Shown piece after piece: positions 1 through 13,900 of a DNA stretch of 64,000 bases. A program made the position numbers and the translations under genes. The notes beneath the pieces were generated by a model, which made no database searches, had not been told where the DNA came from, and was given only the letters and a program-made list of their open reading frames with translations. Origin of the DNA: Luscinia megarhynchos (lineage: Eukaryota; Chordata; Aves; Passeriformes; Turdidae); the NCBI GenBank assembly GCA_034336665.1, contig CM067565.1, positions 82,710,858 to 82,774,857 on the forward strand, given 5' to 3'. The first letter of the stretch is position 1, and each line of letters starts with the position of its first letter.

Positions 1-249
1 TGCAAGTCTGAAAAATATGTTTTCATTTAACAGCAAAGTCCACTTTTCTAAAGAAAAAGTCTATAACTAGATGAAGTATGGTTTGAATATAATGCTTTCC
101 ACCATATTACAGAAAACAGTCTTAGACTAAATAGTTTTTCTTTTTTTGTTTATTCATATTAGAATGCTTTTATATTAGGAAAATCAGGAAACAAACAGAT
201 TATAAATGGCTTTGAGCAGTGTTCTATGCATTCACATTGCTACATGCTT

Positions 250-1232
250 TAGAATAAAATAGACTAGACTATTTCAGTTGGAAGGGACCTACAATGATCA
301 GCTTGTACAACTGCTTGACCAAGTACAAGCACGTTGTTATGGGCACTGTACAAACACCTCTTAAATACTAAAAGGTTTGGGGCATCAACCACCTCTCCAG
401 CCTGATCCAGTATTTGACCATCCTTTCAATGAAATGCTTCCTAATGTCCAGCCTGAACCTCCTCTGGCATATCTTTGAACCATTCCCACACACTCTGCCA
501 CTGGATACCAGGGAGAAGAGCTCAACACCTCTCTCTCCACTTTCCCTCCTCACAGAGATGCAGAGAGGAACGAAGTCACCCTTAGCTTTCTTTGCTCCAA
601 ATTAGAGAAGCCCAAATTCCTCAGCTTCTCTGCACAGACTTTTCCAGACTTTAGCCAGCTCTGTTGCCCTCCTCTGGCTGCACTCAAGGGCCTTCACATC
701 CTTCTTTACCTGTGGGGCCCAGAACTGCACAGAAGTGCTCAAGGTGAGAACAGCAAACGTCAGGATAATCACCTCTTTTGACCTGATGGTTGTGCTCTGT
801 TTGATGCATCCCAGAATGTGGTGCCCTCTTGGCTGCTTGGTCTCACTCGGGCTTGCTGCTCATATGACCAGCACCCCTGGATCCCTTTCTGCAGGGCCAC
901 TTTCCATCCACTGGTTTTCCAAACTGTGCTTTTGTTGGGCATTACTCCACTATAAGTGCAGAATTCTTGTTAAATTTCATCCCATTAATCATACTCCAAT
1001 GCTCCAATCTATCTAGATTCCTCTGCAAGGCTTTCTGTCCCTCAAGTGAGTCAACAGCACCTCCCAGTTTGGTATCACCAGCAAACTTGCTGATGGGGCA
1101 CTCAACTCCTGCATCCACATTATTGATGAATGCATTGAACAGAACTGGCACTGGCACCGAACCTTGAGGAATATCACTGCAGACCAGTCTCCAGCCAGAT
1201 GCAGCCCCATTCACTACAACCCTTTGATAAAA
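250..1232 (-). mobile_element. CR1 LINE fragment, 5'-truncated, about 1 kb
   Basis: Read on the minus strand, this is a CR1 non-LTR retrotransposon 3' portion. The plus-strand phrases 'ttggaagggacct' (near 280), 'cttcctaatgtccagcctgaacctcctctgg' in part (near 437), 'tggggcccagaactgcac' (near 713) and 'ccatccactggttttcc' are the reverse complement of typical avian CR1 sequence. The high-coordinate part encodes the end of a reverse transcriptase. The element is old: many substitutions, no intact ORF, and 5' truncation as is normal for CR1. Confidence 0.9.
942..1214 (-). pseudogene. CR1 reverse transcriptase remnant
   Basis: A 90-residue open stretch shows the RT motifs PQGSV, LFNAFINNVD and FAGDTKLGGAVD, then LDRLEHWS and MKFNK, as in the palm/thumb of CR1 ORF2 proteins. 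The catalytic F/YADD box reads FAGD, so the second-to-last aspartate context is altered. The usual PQGSVLGPVLFN reads PQGSVPVPVLFN. It is a dead, truncated copy within KIF6 intron 8 and is not expected to be expressed as protein. Confidence 0.85.
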
Positions 1233-1785
1233 ACTACAGACCTATTTGTAAACAAAGAGAAGAAAACATCACTACACATAATTCCAGGGCAGGAAATCGG
1301 TTACAGGACACAAAGTACTTGAAAAATGTCCATAAATCCCGAACTACCTCCCCAATTCTCTTTCTTTCTTAGTGAACTCTCCTTTTGTCTACCATAATCT
1401 ATAAAATCTTGACTCCAAAGAAGTCTAACAGAAGTTCTGCCAAGGTTTGCAGTGGAAATGCACTTTTATAACTCAAAAACTTATTCACCAGGAAATCAGT
1501 AAATTGAAAAAAAGAGTAGTTCATTGCTAGGTGCAAGTTATTTCCCAAATGCTACTTGACTTGCGATTACTGAGAGAAAAGCACATTTTCTAAATGATTT
1601 GCTTATATCTTACAGCAATTTGCACTGATAAAATTGTCTCCTAGAAGCAAAATTAAAATGTTCTTTTAAAAGGAAAAGAATAAAAGCTTACACATTTGAA
1701 TTTTAATCTATACTAAAAATCAAAAGAGCAGGATCTATAGAGAAGTGACAAGATTTTTAGTTCAAGATAGATAGAAAGAACATAC

Positions 1786-1929
1786 ATCTATGTTTCTTTT
1801 GTCCATAGCAAGTGTTGCTATCATGGTAGTCATGCAGTTTCCTCCCAGGCTGTCTCTTAGCACTGAGGTCATCATAGAGTTTCGATAAGGGATGTGGGAC
1901 CGGTTTTTCTCTGCAAGAGCAATTATTAC
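1786..1929 (-). CDS. KIF6: KIF6 coding exon 8 (residues 282-329)
   Basis: The exon encodes [40 protein letters not shown] and AMDKRNID. The [17 protein letters not shown] block corresponds to the conserved alpha-4/L12 microtubule-binding region of kinesins. It is 144 nt, phase 0/0, with acceptor TTTTTTCAG and donor GTATGT. The next exon, expected to begin with the ESISTLRFA-like strand, was not found in positions 1-1785. Confidence 0.97.
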
Positions 1930-4900
1930 CTGAAAAAATAACAAAAATAAAAGACTTTTAAATTTATATCCATATTAATTAATGTTTGACACATAGAAAG
2001 AATAAATCTAATCCGCTCAGGAATTTTTGATGCAATGAAACAATGCTTATGCACCCCCAGTGCTAGCTGTAAACCCACTGGCTTTATTGAAAGAATTCCA
2101 AGTTAAGTTTTAGCATGTTTATACATCTTTGTAGGAGCTGGACCTGAAAGACCAAATACATTAAATTTTATCATGCCCTAGCCTTACAGTCTCTCAGCAA
2201 CATGAAAACTGAACACGATAAACTCAAACCCACAGGTTTTCCTAAGACAGGAACTTACTAAAAATCTTCCTCATACGTTTTTTGTCATAACTGAAAATTA
2301 TGGCTAGCATTAAAGTAAAAACTTCCTCAATATTTGCTGAAGCATGCTTTAAAAATTACACATTCTTAAAACACGCACTTCTTAGATGGTACAATATATT
2401 TATTTCTGAGAAAATGTCTTGGAAAGCAAAGCACAAATAAAAGGGTGCATGATTACAATGTACTGCTGGAAAGAAATGATTCAGTTTAGAATATATATGC
2501 TTTGGCCAAAAAGGAAATTGTACACCTACTATTCTCAGTTTCCCTCCTCAGCTGTTTACATTATGGGACCTAATTATTAAATAAAAAGCTAGATTACCCC
2601 ATGATGTCCTGTGATATAAAAGATTTGAACTGTTACCTGGCCAAGCACTGTACTGAAAAACTTTAGCTATTTGAATTGTGCAAGCTTTCCTAAATGACTA
2701 GGAGTTGATTTTTCTTTAATAAATGTTACATACCAGTCTATATTTTGTTTATGCTACATTTACAAAAAAAAAAAAATAGTTTAGAAAATTTAGTAGTGAC
2801 TTTTTTGTGGCATTAGTTTCTCTTAATGGTCTTCAGAAAGTGAAAAGTTAAAACTATAAATCTTACACTAGCAGCCCTGAGAGACACAAATACATAATAA
2901 GAAAATTACTATCTGGTAAAGGAATTTGGAAACCCATTCTCAGATCAAGGTTTTCAAATCTCCTGTGTTACAACTTGCTATACAGAAACATGTTAAAGCT
3001 TTGTTGGTTTATAATATTACATAGAAAGCTCATAGTAGTCTAGCACATACATTAATAAGCACATTCTCAGCCTGTGCCCCACAAAGATATAATAAGAATA
3101 GACAAGATGGGAAAAGAGCCAGAGAGAAGATATGTTATTTCCATTATAAATGGGAATATTACTACAGGGAAGTTCATTCTTTCTCAAGTTCATGCAGGAA
3201 GTCTGCAGCATAGTTAGAATCTGGACCCTCCCACACTAATGCTGAAAAGCTGTGACCAGCTCTCATGACGGAGAACCCATTGTCCTGTCACGTGACAGTC
3301 CCATAGTGCAGACGATTTTCGTCAAAAGTGCCATTAGTATAACCTCAACTTAATCACTAAATCAATCTTTACAAGCCAATCAAGGAATCTGGAATATAGA
3401 GAGGAGAATCTGAAGGAGAAGGAAGTAATACTCTTTGACGAAGTGACAAAGACCACCTGCACACAAACTGAACCTGGATTTTTTAAGATGCACCAAACGT
3501 GATATTCAGAAAATTGTCTCATTTAAGAAGGTGCTATTATCCTTTAGATATAAAAAGGGGGTTTTTAATTTTCTTTTTTTTAAATACTTGTAAATTTAAG
3601 CTTAATAATATTACTAAAGCAGAAAGTTTCATTTTGAGTGGGTCAAACAAACCACTTTAAGGCCTAGTCGCTGTCAGAATTATTGTCACTTTTTGTAAAG
3701 TTACATCCTATATGAAACATAGAGCTGGTACAATGACTCATAAATAACTCCACTGACATGTGGAAACACTGCTAAGCATAAAGAAAAGTGCAGGACTCAC
3801 AAGTGGTTCTGACATGATCCGAAGTGTGCCAAGAGTCCCTGCTTCTGTCCACATCCTTTGTGCAAGGAACAGATTTACACCAGTATCTCACACCAGCATG
3901 TTCTCAGAGAATCCTCAAGAGATGGGGATTTTGAGGTGCATCACTTGCAGAAACAGAGCTATCAGGTACTCCTCTATCTTGCTGTTTAGTGCATCACATG
4001 CTCTGAAGCCATATTACTGCTTCAGAGGTCTTTTCTTTTTTTATGTTTCCCATCCTACTTCCATTTCTGGTAGAGTTTAGAAGCTTAAACTCTGTTCTTT
4101 ACAGAAAAGAACCCCAACCAACAAAACCAAAAAATAAACCAAAAAACCCCAAACCAGAACAAAACAAGCAAGCAAACAAACAAATACTAATTAAAAAACC
4201 CCTTTGATAAATATGGGCAGTATTCATTCTCTAATGGATAAAATTTTTGAACATTCCTAAATGGAACACGTTAAATGACGGTTAACAAACATTCATTTCA
4301 GAAGTGAGAACACTGTACCCTGTTATTCTGGGGAAATAATTCCAGTACAGTGTCAAATCACATGGCCGTATAACTGTTAATTTGCAACTCCAAATCTGAT
4401 CCAGGATCCTCTATATTTGTATAATAAGAGGATATCTACATATGCACAGTTACACTGCAATTGCAAATCCAGAACATGCTTACGACATCTCTCAGACAAA
4501 AAAAGCTACCCAGATATGGAAGTAAGGACTTCTAAGTTCCTGCTATCATTTCAGATCAGCTGCATGAAACTATCTTCATTGTTCTCTAGACACAGAGGCC
4601 GCTTGAAATAAAAGTGCAGTGGATTTATTTGAAGACCTTTTTAACACGCTGTGGATGTTCAACAAGTGGATCAAGTAGAACACAGAGGACTGTGTTCTTA
4701 TTGTTATCACAATACAGTTAATTTAACATGACTATTTTACTGTGAAAAGTATTTCAGAATGGCATAAATCAACACTAGACCACCACTAGACAGCTAGAGA
4801 GTTGAGAATAAGCTGATTTTGAGGCATTTGTGTGCTTACTGTTATTCACTGCAAGTTCAGGATTGAATGGTTCAATTCCCACTGAACAAAAATATATTTT

Positions 4901-7900
4901 TACTGTCTTTGGTGGTCTTTTATTCAATATTAGAAATCATTACTCTTTATACACAATCCCAGATAGAACCCAATATGCCTATTTCCAACAGTATTTCTCT
5001 AAAATAGGAATTATATGTTACATGAAAAAAATAATATTTTCCCCTGCTAAATACATAAAAATCATATAATAAATAAGAAGGGATCCTGAGTATGATTTGT
5101 ATGATTCTGAAAATGTCCATTTTAGAGTCATTGATTCTTATCACTTTCCCTTGAGTACAACTCAAATACAGACATTTTTCTTCAAGGTAAAATTTAAACA
5201 AATGAGGGGCATGAAAAAAATCCAGAGTGATAGTAAATGACTGACTGCCACCTGCTGTACCTTAAGCTTCTTCCTTTGACAGATGAAATATCTCCGATCA
5301 TAAATAAAATGAAATCCAAGAGATTTATTTTTGTTGACAGAAAAAAAAAGTAAGACAAAAATAAAAAATATTCTTTCGAGCAAGTAGAACAGTTATATTT
5401 CCTAATCATTATTTTAAAGAATTTGCACATATACACACCCACAAAATTTTCACACTTAATGATCTCTTCAACTGTATATTTTAAACTAGCACATGTACCA
5501 TAATGTAAATTAAAAAGTACAGATTTGAATTAACAGACGAATGTTTTTACATAAAAATTTTTAAACAAGTCTTAGGAGAAAATACTTTATCCTCCACCAG
5601 AACCCCCAAAATAATTAATTTCTAGGAACAGGCACAGTTTGCTGTACTGGGAAAACAATATTATATATTCAATCTTAGGAAGAAATTAAATTATCTTACA
5701 GGTGTGAGATCTGAAATGGACACTTGAAAATCTTCAGTGATTGCAACATAATAGCATAGCATTCACAAAAGAGATTTCATTCATTGCCAAGTGTTTCTTA
5801 CCCTAAATTGGTAAGCATCATAAATATCAAGCATATAAAACATCATGGTAGGTCAGAGAGAGATATATACTATAGCCTTAAAAATTATTTTTAAAATATA
5901 GTACTAAAATAATTAATTTTAATGATAAACGTAATTATTATCTAATTATTCCAAAGCACATATTAATAATAATCATCATAATTAACCAAATCTTTCTACT
6001 GGAAATTTTTATCTCCAAAGTTTCCTTTCACTGCTGCTGTCTGAAGTAAATCTTTTTTTTAAAATAAATAAGATTAGTTAGTAGCAATCTATTTGCTCAT
6101 TATTTGCCTTTTCCAAAGAGGAAGAATTTTGAAAAACAGTGCAAGAAGGATAGGGATTTTAGTACACCTCAAATCAAGAGGCTAAATCTTTTCAGTAACA
6201 ACAGGTGAATAACAAAGATTTGTGGAGATTTATTATCACTATTAGTATTATTTTATCTATGAGTTCTATTGTTATAAATCCGATCATGGTAATCACTCCA
6301 TAAATACATCACCAAAGATAACTTCTGTCTCAAAAAAGATCAAAGAATTAAATTGGTAGAGGAATAAAGAAAGCCTAATAATTTACCATATTACAATGCT
6401 TGAAGCAAATAAAGCCCAAACACTTTCTTTTTTCAATGATATATCCTGATCCCAGCTGTGGAAGGGAAGAACATTTTTAGGAGAAATATAGCTGAAATCT
6501 CGTAAATATCTTCAGTATTCCAAAGAAAACAAGCAAAATATTTTGGAAATAGTACCCTGTATACCTACTATACTCTTACTGATTAATTGCTAAGCTTTCT
6601 CTAACTTAAAATATTTTATTTTAAATGAAGACCTATCAATTCCACAATTAGGAAAAAATAAAAAAACAAAACCTAAAAACTGCAATAAATATCCTATGAC
6701 AAAGTGAATATTGGAATCAAGTTTTCCAAACCATTGCACATTGTTAAACAGGACTTTAGTAAAGGGAGAAATGTTTCAATCTGAATTTTACCTGCTCCAA
6801 ATAATGTAATGACAGGTTGATATATTTGGCTTCTGTCAGTAAGTGGCCTCCAATTCCAGTCTTTGCAACACGTTCTGATCCAGCAAGGTCTACTAAATGC
6901 AGCTTGGAGCGTCGGATAGTTGCGGATCCAGGTTCCTTGCTGCAGATGTGAATAGTGAAAATGCAGTGAGACCGGCTTGAGGCTTGATTCATTGGTGTCT
7001 ACAATGACAAGAAAAAAAGAACTCTCAGTGTTCAATGGATATATAAATTTAGCTTCTTATAGCTCAATAATCTGGCAACGAAATAATCTACCTGATTTTT
7101 TAGCTATGGGACCTGCAATGAAAAAGCAAAAAGAACCCAAAAGGATTTACCTGACATTCACATCATTCTTGACAAATACTTGGATAGATTTAATCTTGAC
7201 AAATTTTACTGCAAGCAATGAAGGTTGTTCCAAAATACTTTAACATCAGCCAAACAAGTGGCCTTACTACATGAGGAATACTAGAAAAGCACCTTGGCTG
7301 AAGGAAAGTTCTGAATGCTGATCTCAGAGAAGTTATTAATTTCCCCATTGGTATATCTTCGGGGTTTTTTTTGTTTGGTTGGTTGGTTTTTTTCTTTTGT
7401 TTTGTTTTTGTTTTTTGCTTTTTGTTTTCTCCCTGACAAATATCTACCAGTGTAACAAGGACAACAACTTCCTATAAGGCTTTAGACTTTTGCCTTACTA
7501 CTTCCATGAAAAAATTCTCCTGGCAAAATCAGTATCAGATTTTCAGGTGGCATGACAGTTTTCATAAAATGTTTGGCTTTAAATATATTTCCTTGGAAAT
7601 AGCTAGAGCCACACTTCCTTAACTTAAAACATAGAAATTCTTGGTTAAGTTTTAGAAATTCACAGTATTAGAATCACTTCAGAGATATTTTCAATATAAT
7701 TTAATTGCTGAACTGAAAATTTTAAACAGCCCTCAGTTATTTAGCTTTAGATTTCAAATGACCATGTGCCATCACACATGTATCTTCCTTAAAAAACATA
7801 TAAGCTGCTTTTAAACATCTAAAGCACCTTTTGTTTAGTTCTATCAAGGTGTATTAAAAAACTTAAATCTGAAATAATTTTTCACTATCGTCATTTTAGA

Positions 7901-10900
7901 AACAGCTAAAGCTTTAGATAATATATGGAGATTAAAGGTTTAGCATAGAGATAATATATTTTATTCGTAAACTGTAATAAGTATGACTACATTGCTTTCA
8001 GAACATAAATGCTGGACCTACAAAAAATAGAGTAGTAAAATAATAAATCAATATAATTGAGTCAGCAACTAAATCTGTATTTATTTAAAGCTGCCGAAAA
8101 CAGAAATAAAAACATCCTGGCTATACTGTCTATATTAATCCCTTGTCTCTACTATTTTCCTCTTTATTCTGCAGTAATTTTTAATGTAGACCTATCCTGT
8201 GGTTCAGACCAGATATACCAATATGTTGCTTTTTTTTTTACATAATCTGCTTTAACATGCAGCACTGCAGATGTTAAAATGGCCTGCCCATTGCAAATAC
8301 TGAAGATGATGTCTTACTGATCCAGAAAGGACAGCTCTTAACAGAAAGACTGCAAACTGAACAGTCCTTTAACAGGATTAATATGGACCGTTTGGTTCAA
8401 TTGTCTCCAATTCAACTTCCCCCTTTTTTCAGCCTTAATAGTGCCAGCACAACCAAATGGATTTTGGGAATTGATGCAGCTTAAAATAAAATTAAAAAAA
8501 AACAAACAAAAAACCCCAAAAACCTAAAACAAAACAAAACAAAACAAACAAAACCTCCCCCAAAAAGCTGTAAACCATAGATATTTAACCTGGATCAGTT
8601 TCTTGTTTCAGCCATAACACCTCTGTAGAAAACAGTTGTGGCAGAATGCATATAGTATGTGAAGGCAGTGTAAGAAGATTCTGTAAGGTAATTTCAGCTG
8701 TAGCAGTATTTTCTTTTGGGCTGCCTTACCTAATAAAGGCAAGTTCAGAGGGAGAAGGAAAAGAGTTTTGATCGTTAGTCTATACAGCTGAAGAATTTTG
8801 GAATTCATGATCCTGTGAAATGAGCATTAGAGTGCAGTCACATGCTATGCTGTCCTCAGAAGTGATGCTGGGCAAATGAGGGGGAAGTGAGTTGTAGTGT
8901 TGGAATGAAAATAAAAAGGCCGAGGGAAAGTTGTCAAGCAAGAAAGCACTCCCAAACTTACTTAAAATGCAGCTATACTAAGAAAAAGTTATATGCTGTG
9001 AAAATGTACTTTATTCAGCAATTTTGATTCCACAAATAATCAGAGCCAGTTTCACTTATTTTACTAGGACAGCTATGACTCTTTATTTGCAGCTCTGTGA
9101 AGCAGGACTGAATATTTTATTTTTCCCAGCTAAAAAACCACAACAGAATTAATATTTAAGGAGATTCTCCCTGACAGAACTGATATTTAGGGACATTTTG
9201 CACTATAGACATAGTCACCCTGCACTGCAGATAAGTCTAAGCCAGATCAAATATGAGTAGAGGTGGAAGCACAAAGCAAACGCTGCTAAGACAGAAGTTG
9301 AAGAAGTCATCACACTTCTGAATACGCATTCTTAAGCAAAATTGAGTTTCATGCTGCAGCAAAACCTCATGCATTTCAAAATGTGCTTTAAGTAACACCC
9401 ATGTACTGCCAACAGAGGCAAAAAAAGTTTCAAAACCTAAAAGAAAATAATTTCAGGATTCTGAGTTCTGAAAAGCACATGGTAATATTTGCTCTACTAG
9501 GTTTTTATTGCAAAGGTCTATTGAAATACACTAGCCACAACTTTATTTTGCATATTCCAAGTAGATTTGGCTGGACTAGTCATTAGAAATTCCATTGCTT
9601 TTCTCTCTCCAGCTTCTTTTCTTAATCTAAATGAAAAAATGAGTGAAGTTGATTCGGAAGCCATTGGCTAGAATCCCAAACTGATATTTTTCCTAAAGTC
9701 CTTCTTCAGAGTAGAACCATGGTTTGAATCAAGACACCAATACTGCTTATTACACTATGATTCTATCTCCACTTTGCAATTCCCATATATAGGAAGCTCA
9801 ATTAGAACTCTTGCAGAAAGAATAAAGCAATAAAAATTTAAACTGTTAAATGGGATGTGATCATGAAATGCTAATTGCATAATCCCGTCACATTTTCCTA
9901 CTTTTATGATACAAGTAGATGTAAAGCAGAAATGATGATTTGTTGGTATCTCCAGTCCAAAAACAAGCCTTTTCTTTTGTTATTTGATTGTTATCTTACG
10001 TATGCAACTTCTGAGTATCACCATTCATCTGTTTAGAAAGTTTGAAAACAGAAAACAAATAACATTTTCTGGACAGTGTCTCAGAGCCTACTAAAGTGTT
10101 CCTTTAGTGGTTTTCAGAGTTCATGTTGGCTTTTTTAGCAGTATTCAAACCATATGTATATGAAATCATCCTCACACTAATTTGATGTGATGAAGGAAAA
10201 AAAAAGAAAGAGGGGAGTGGCCTGGTTCTCAGCAGATGGTTGCTATTGTGAGAGTTATATATAGAACAACTGATGAGCAGCAGTTACTTACAAAGAATAA
10301 TTTTTTCCAGGAATTCTGTGACATCATAAACCGCATAAGCAGACTTCAGATGATTTGTGATATCATGTGAACACTACAAAGGACTTAATGTCAGGTCTAC
10401 TGCTGCCTATTTGTGGCATGGTATAGGATACATTCAGCTACTTTTAAGATCATGACTTGGTTAGGCATCAGCATTTCATTTGATCATGGAAATATGTACA
10501 AGGTGTATTTCAAGCCATATGAGCCAATCTTGTTTTTTTCCAGGACAAAAATATACCTGTGTTTGCTGAAATTAAATAAACTGTATAGAAGCTTTGTGAC
10601 TTAAACTACTACATCTATTTATACAATGGTTGCAAGAAGGCAGCTTCTACTTAAATGAGAATCTCTATCACAGTCATACTGCAAGAAGCTCCTGAGTCGG
10701 ATAATTCTGTCAAGGAATACAAGGCCAAAAACCATCCAAAAACTTGCTGGAACCTAAGTTGTCCATCTTAATCTAATTCTTACCTATCTTAAATCAGCAA
10801 AATACTGCAGGAATTCTTCCCTATACAGGAATTTATGTATTTCCCTTTATTTGTTGCAGCTGCTGTTACAAATGTTGTTTTCACTAAAAATAGCCAGAAA

Positions 10901-13900
10901 TGGATGGTACTGAATAGAGTTATTAAGGATTGAGGACCTAAGAAAGAGAAAGTTTCTTAAATAGGACAAAGACATATGAAATGCTGTTTGAAAATCACCA
11001 CTAGACTAATAGAAGCTGCTACTATCTGGAAGAATAATGTGATGATTATGGCTGCCAAAACACCCTGACAGAGATAATACATGAAAGAGTTCAGGACTAC
11101 TGGGATGAAACTATTTTGCAGGTGATAAATGCAGTTGTTCAGCCCATACTGCAAACCATCTCCACTCGGCAAATTATACAATTCCAGTGGAATCTTTTCT
11201 TCCTTGAATCAAAATATTTACACAGCAAAACATGATTTTCCTGTATGAGTGATTAGTGACTAGCCAATGCATAAAGAGAGACTGAGTGCTCACAGTTTTT
11301 GGAGAGAATGTCTCAGTGAAAAGGTGCAACACTTTCTTTTAAGGAATGTTTCTTTTTCCTCTTAAGGTTTTTTTCCTTCTGAACTTTTCAAAACTTTTCA
11401 AAAGGAGCAAGAGAAAAAAAAGAAAGTAGTAAAGGCATCCAAGATTGATATCAGATCAATTTTCTCCATTTTCATGCTGCAATCAGAGGGATATCTGTAG
11501 GACAATGTTCTGGCAGCTACATGCTGTCATTTCACAGGTCAGATGGATAGCTCTGCCTAATGACCATAACCTCCACTGGTCCCAAAAGAACTGTGCTATA
11601 AAGAAGAAGATGTAAACTGAAGAATAGGAGGTGCCTGTCTTTATACCTGGTAGATGAGAGAGACCTCAGTATGGTTGCTAAATAATATGTCACAGTTGAA
11701 GGGGCTCCTCAGTTGTGCATAGGTACACTTGTCATTGTTGAAATTGAAAAATGGTTGCTATGAAAATATAAGAATCAGAAAAGGTGCAATCACTTCCTGA
11801 AAGCAATACTTTATCTTTCCATATTTATCACAAGTACAATTTCCCGGTTAGACCATGGTAACTTTTAAAGTAATTAATATTCCCTGGTGATGACATTCTT
11901 AAACCTTATGCTATATAATGCCTTTTATCCATATAAATCCCAAAGCATTTTAAGGACTTTTCAAAGTAGTATGTATGACCAGTAATTTTTTTACTACATA
12001 TGGAAATGAAAGCACCTGTGCTGAAATAATGATGCCATTTGGTGGTAATAACATAATATAACAGGTTTGTTCGAGTGGAAATAAGTTAACAATTGAAAAA
12101 AGAGGAACCTAGGAAAGTAGAAAGTTGCAATTTCTTCTGGACTGCAGCACTAACCCTGATAGCATGCATTTTTGTCAAAAGTGACATTTAATCTCATATG
12201 CTAACACACTAAAATCCTATTTTTCCTGTCTCATCCAATACAAATGTAGTCAAATACTACCAGTGGCTTTTAAAATTTATTCAAGAGAATACTAATGTAT
12301 AATAAATACAATGAGTTCAATTCACAGGTCACAAGTCATTCCCACAACTGTCCTTAAACCTTTAAGTTTCATCCTTTCTTGAAATAAACATATTTAAAAT
12401 GCCAAAAGTTTACTAATTGCCCTAAGTGTACTTCAAACATTTTAAATGATGGAACAAATACTGTGTAGTATACACTGTGTCCCAAATTTTAAAAATGGAG
12501 TGCTATAGGTATAAAATCATGCACTGAAACATTTCCTTCCTCATTAAAGCATTTTTTTTTATTAGAGGAAAAATAAATTCTAACTGCACATGCAACTGCA
12601 GTCCTCAGACATACTAATATCAGAAAAAGATTTTACAGTTTTGAAATTGCTGTACATCCTTGGTAGGCTATCTTACTCTACTGATTTAAGAGAAATATTA
12701 AAAAACCACGAAGAATTCTCAAAATCACAGAGATTTAGGCATGTTACTTCAAAAAACCAGAGGTCATCATATGAGATTTCCATTACAAGAACTTAGAAAA
12801 TACCACTTCAGTGAAGATAAATTATTAGTATACCAAAATAAAACGTTTTGAGAACACTACCTAAATGGCCAAACACTTACACCTACACAGGAACTTTTTT
12901 AGATGTTGTTGCTACCAAATGCTTATATTGCAAATTTGATTTTTAGATGCTCAGCATGCATTTCAGATACTGAAATCATAAAGTTGTCTCAACAGATAGA
13001 AAAGATAAGAAAAATGTTCAGATTTTATAACCTGTTGCATTCAAATGTAACAAGAAAATGCTTTATTGGAAAACACACAAAAATCTAGTCCTTACATTTA
13101 GTAGAGATGCCAAAAAAAGACTCAGTTTTTTTTGGCTGTGATCTCTGCCTATTTCTCTCTGGCAAAATATGAGACAAAAAAGTCCTACTTGGATTTTTTC
13201 ATTATGAATTGCCAGTGTACAATACGAGACAAAAAAGTCCTACTTGGATTTTTAAATTATGAACTGCCAGTGCACAAATGTCTCCCATCTTACCATTTCC
13301 ACAACTCATAGTACACATCAAAACTAGAGCAAAGGACCAGCCCTACATTGCCTAATAAAACAATGCAGGACAAATTAGATTAGATTCATTTTTTTTCCTT
13401 CTCTTGGGCTATATAGTTACATGTGGGAAAGAAACCTTTGGTTATAAACATTCCCTTAGGTTATGAAATGTAATGAATAAAGGAACAAAGAAATTTTGCC
13501 TATAAAATACTTTTAACATTGTGATGACTTTCCTTTTAGCACAATCAGTGTTGAGGGAAAAGTGCACCCCTTAAACCACAAGTTAGACTGCATTAGCACA
13601 GGCAAAGCAGAAAAAAAATTGTCATTATTTTTCAAAATAATCAACTCTTCAAAGAAGGGTTATTCAGGGTTAAGGCACTAGATTGCAATTGTAGAGGCTA
13701 CAGATCTCATATGTGATCCATTACAGTCATCTGAGCTTTTCTACAGCCAAACTTATCATTAAAAAAGATGAATCCAGCATTTATTTTACTTTCTTTTCTA
13801 TTTAAGTTTATTAATCTTGCTTCATTTTCCTTAAAGTTTATTTAAGACAGTTCTAATCTTCAGAGGTCAGAAAGTATTAGCATAACTCAAGATTTAAAAA

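Larger units (their letters stand above)
1..1785 (-). other. KIF6 intron 8 (partial, runs off the left edge)
   Basis: No exon was recognised here. The stretch from about 250 to 1,232 is a minus-oriented CR1 LINE. The rest is AT-rich unique-looking sequence. Confidence 0.85.

Noticed and set aside
735..1167. Plus-strand open frames at 735-1,016 and 967-1,167
   Set aside because: They are antisense to the CR1 element and have no independent support.
6694..7035. A second 113-codon minus-strand frame over KIF6 exon 7
   Set aside because: It is an out-of-frame shadow of the exon. The true frame gives NQASSRSH and DLAGSE.
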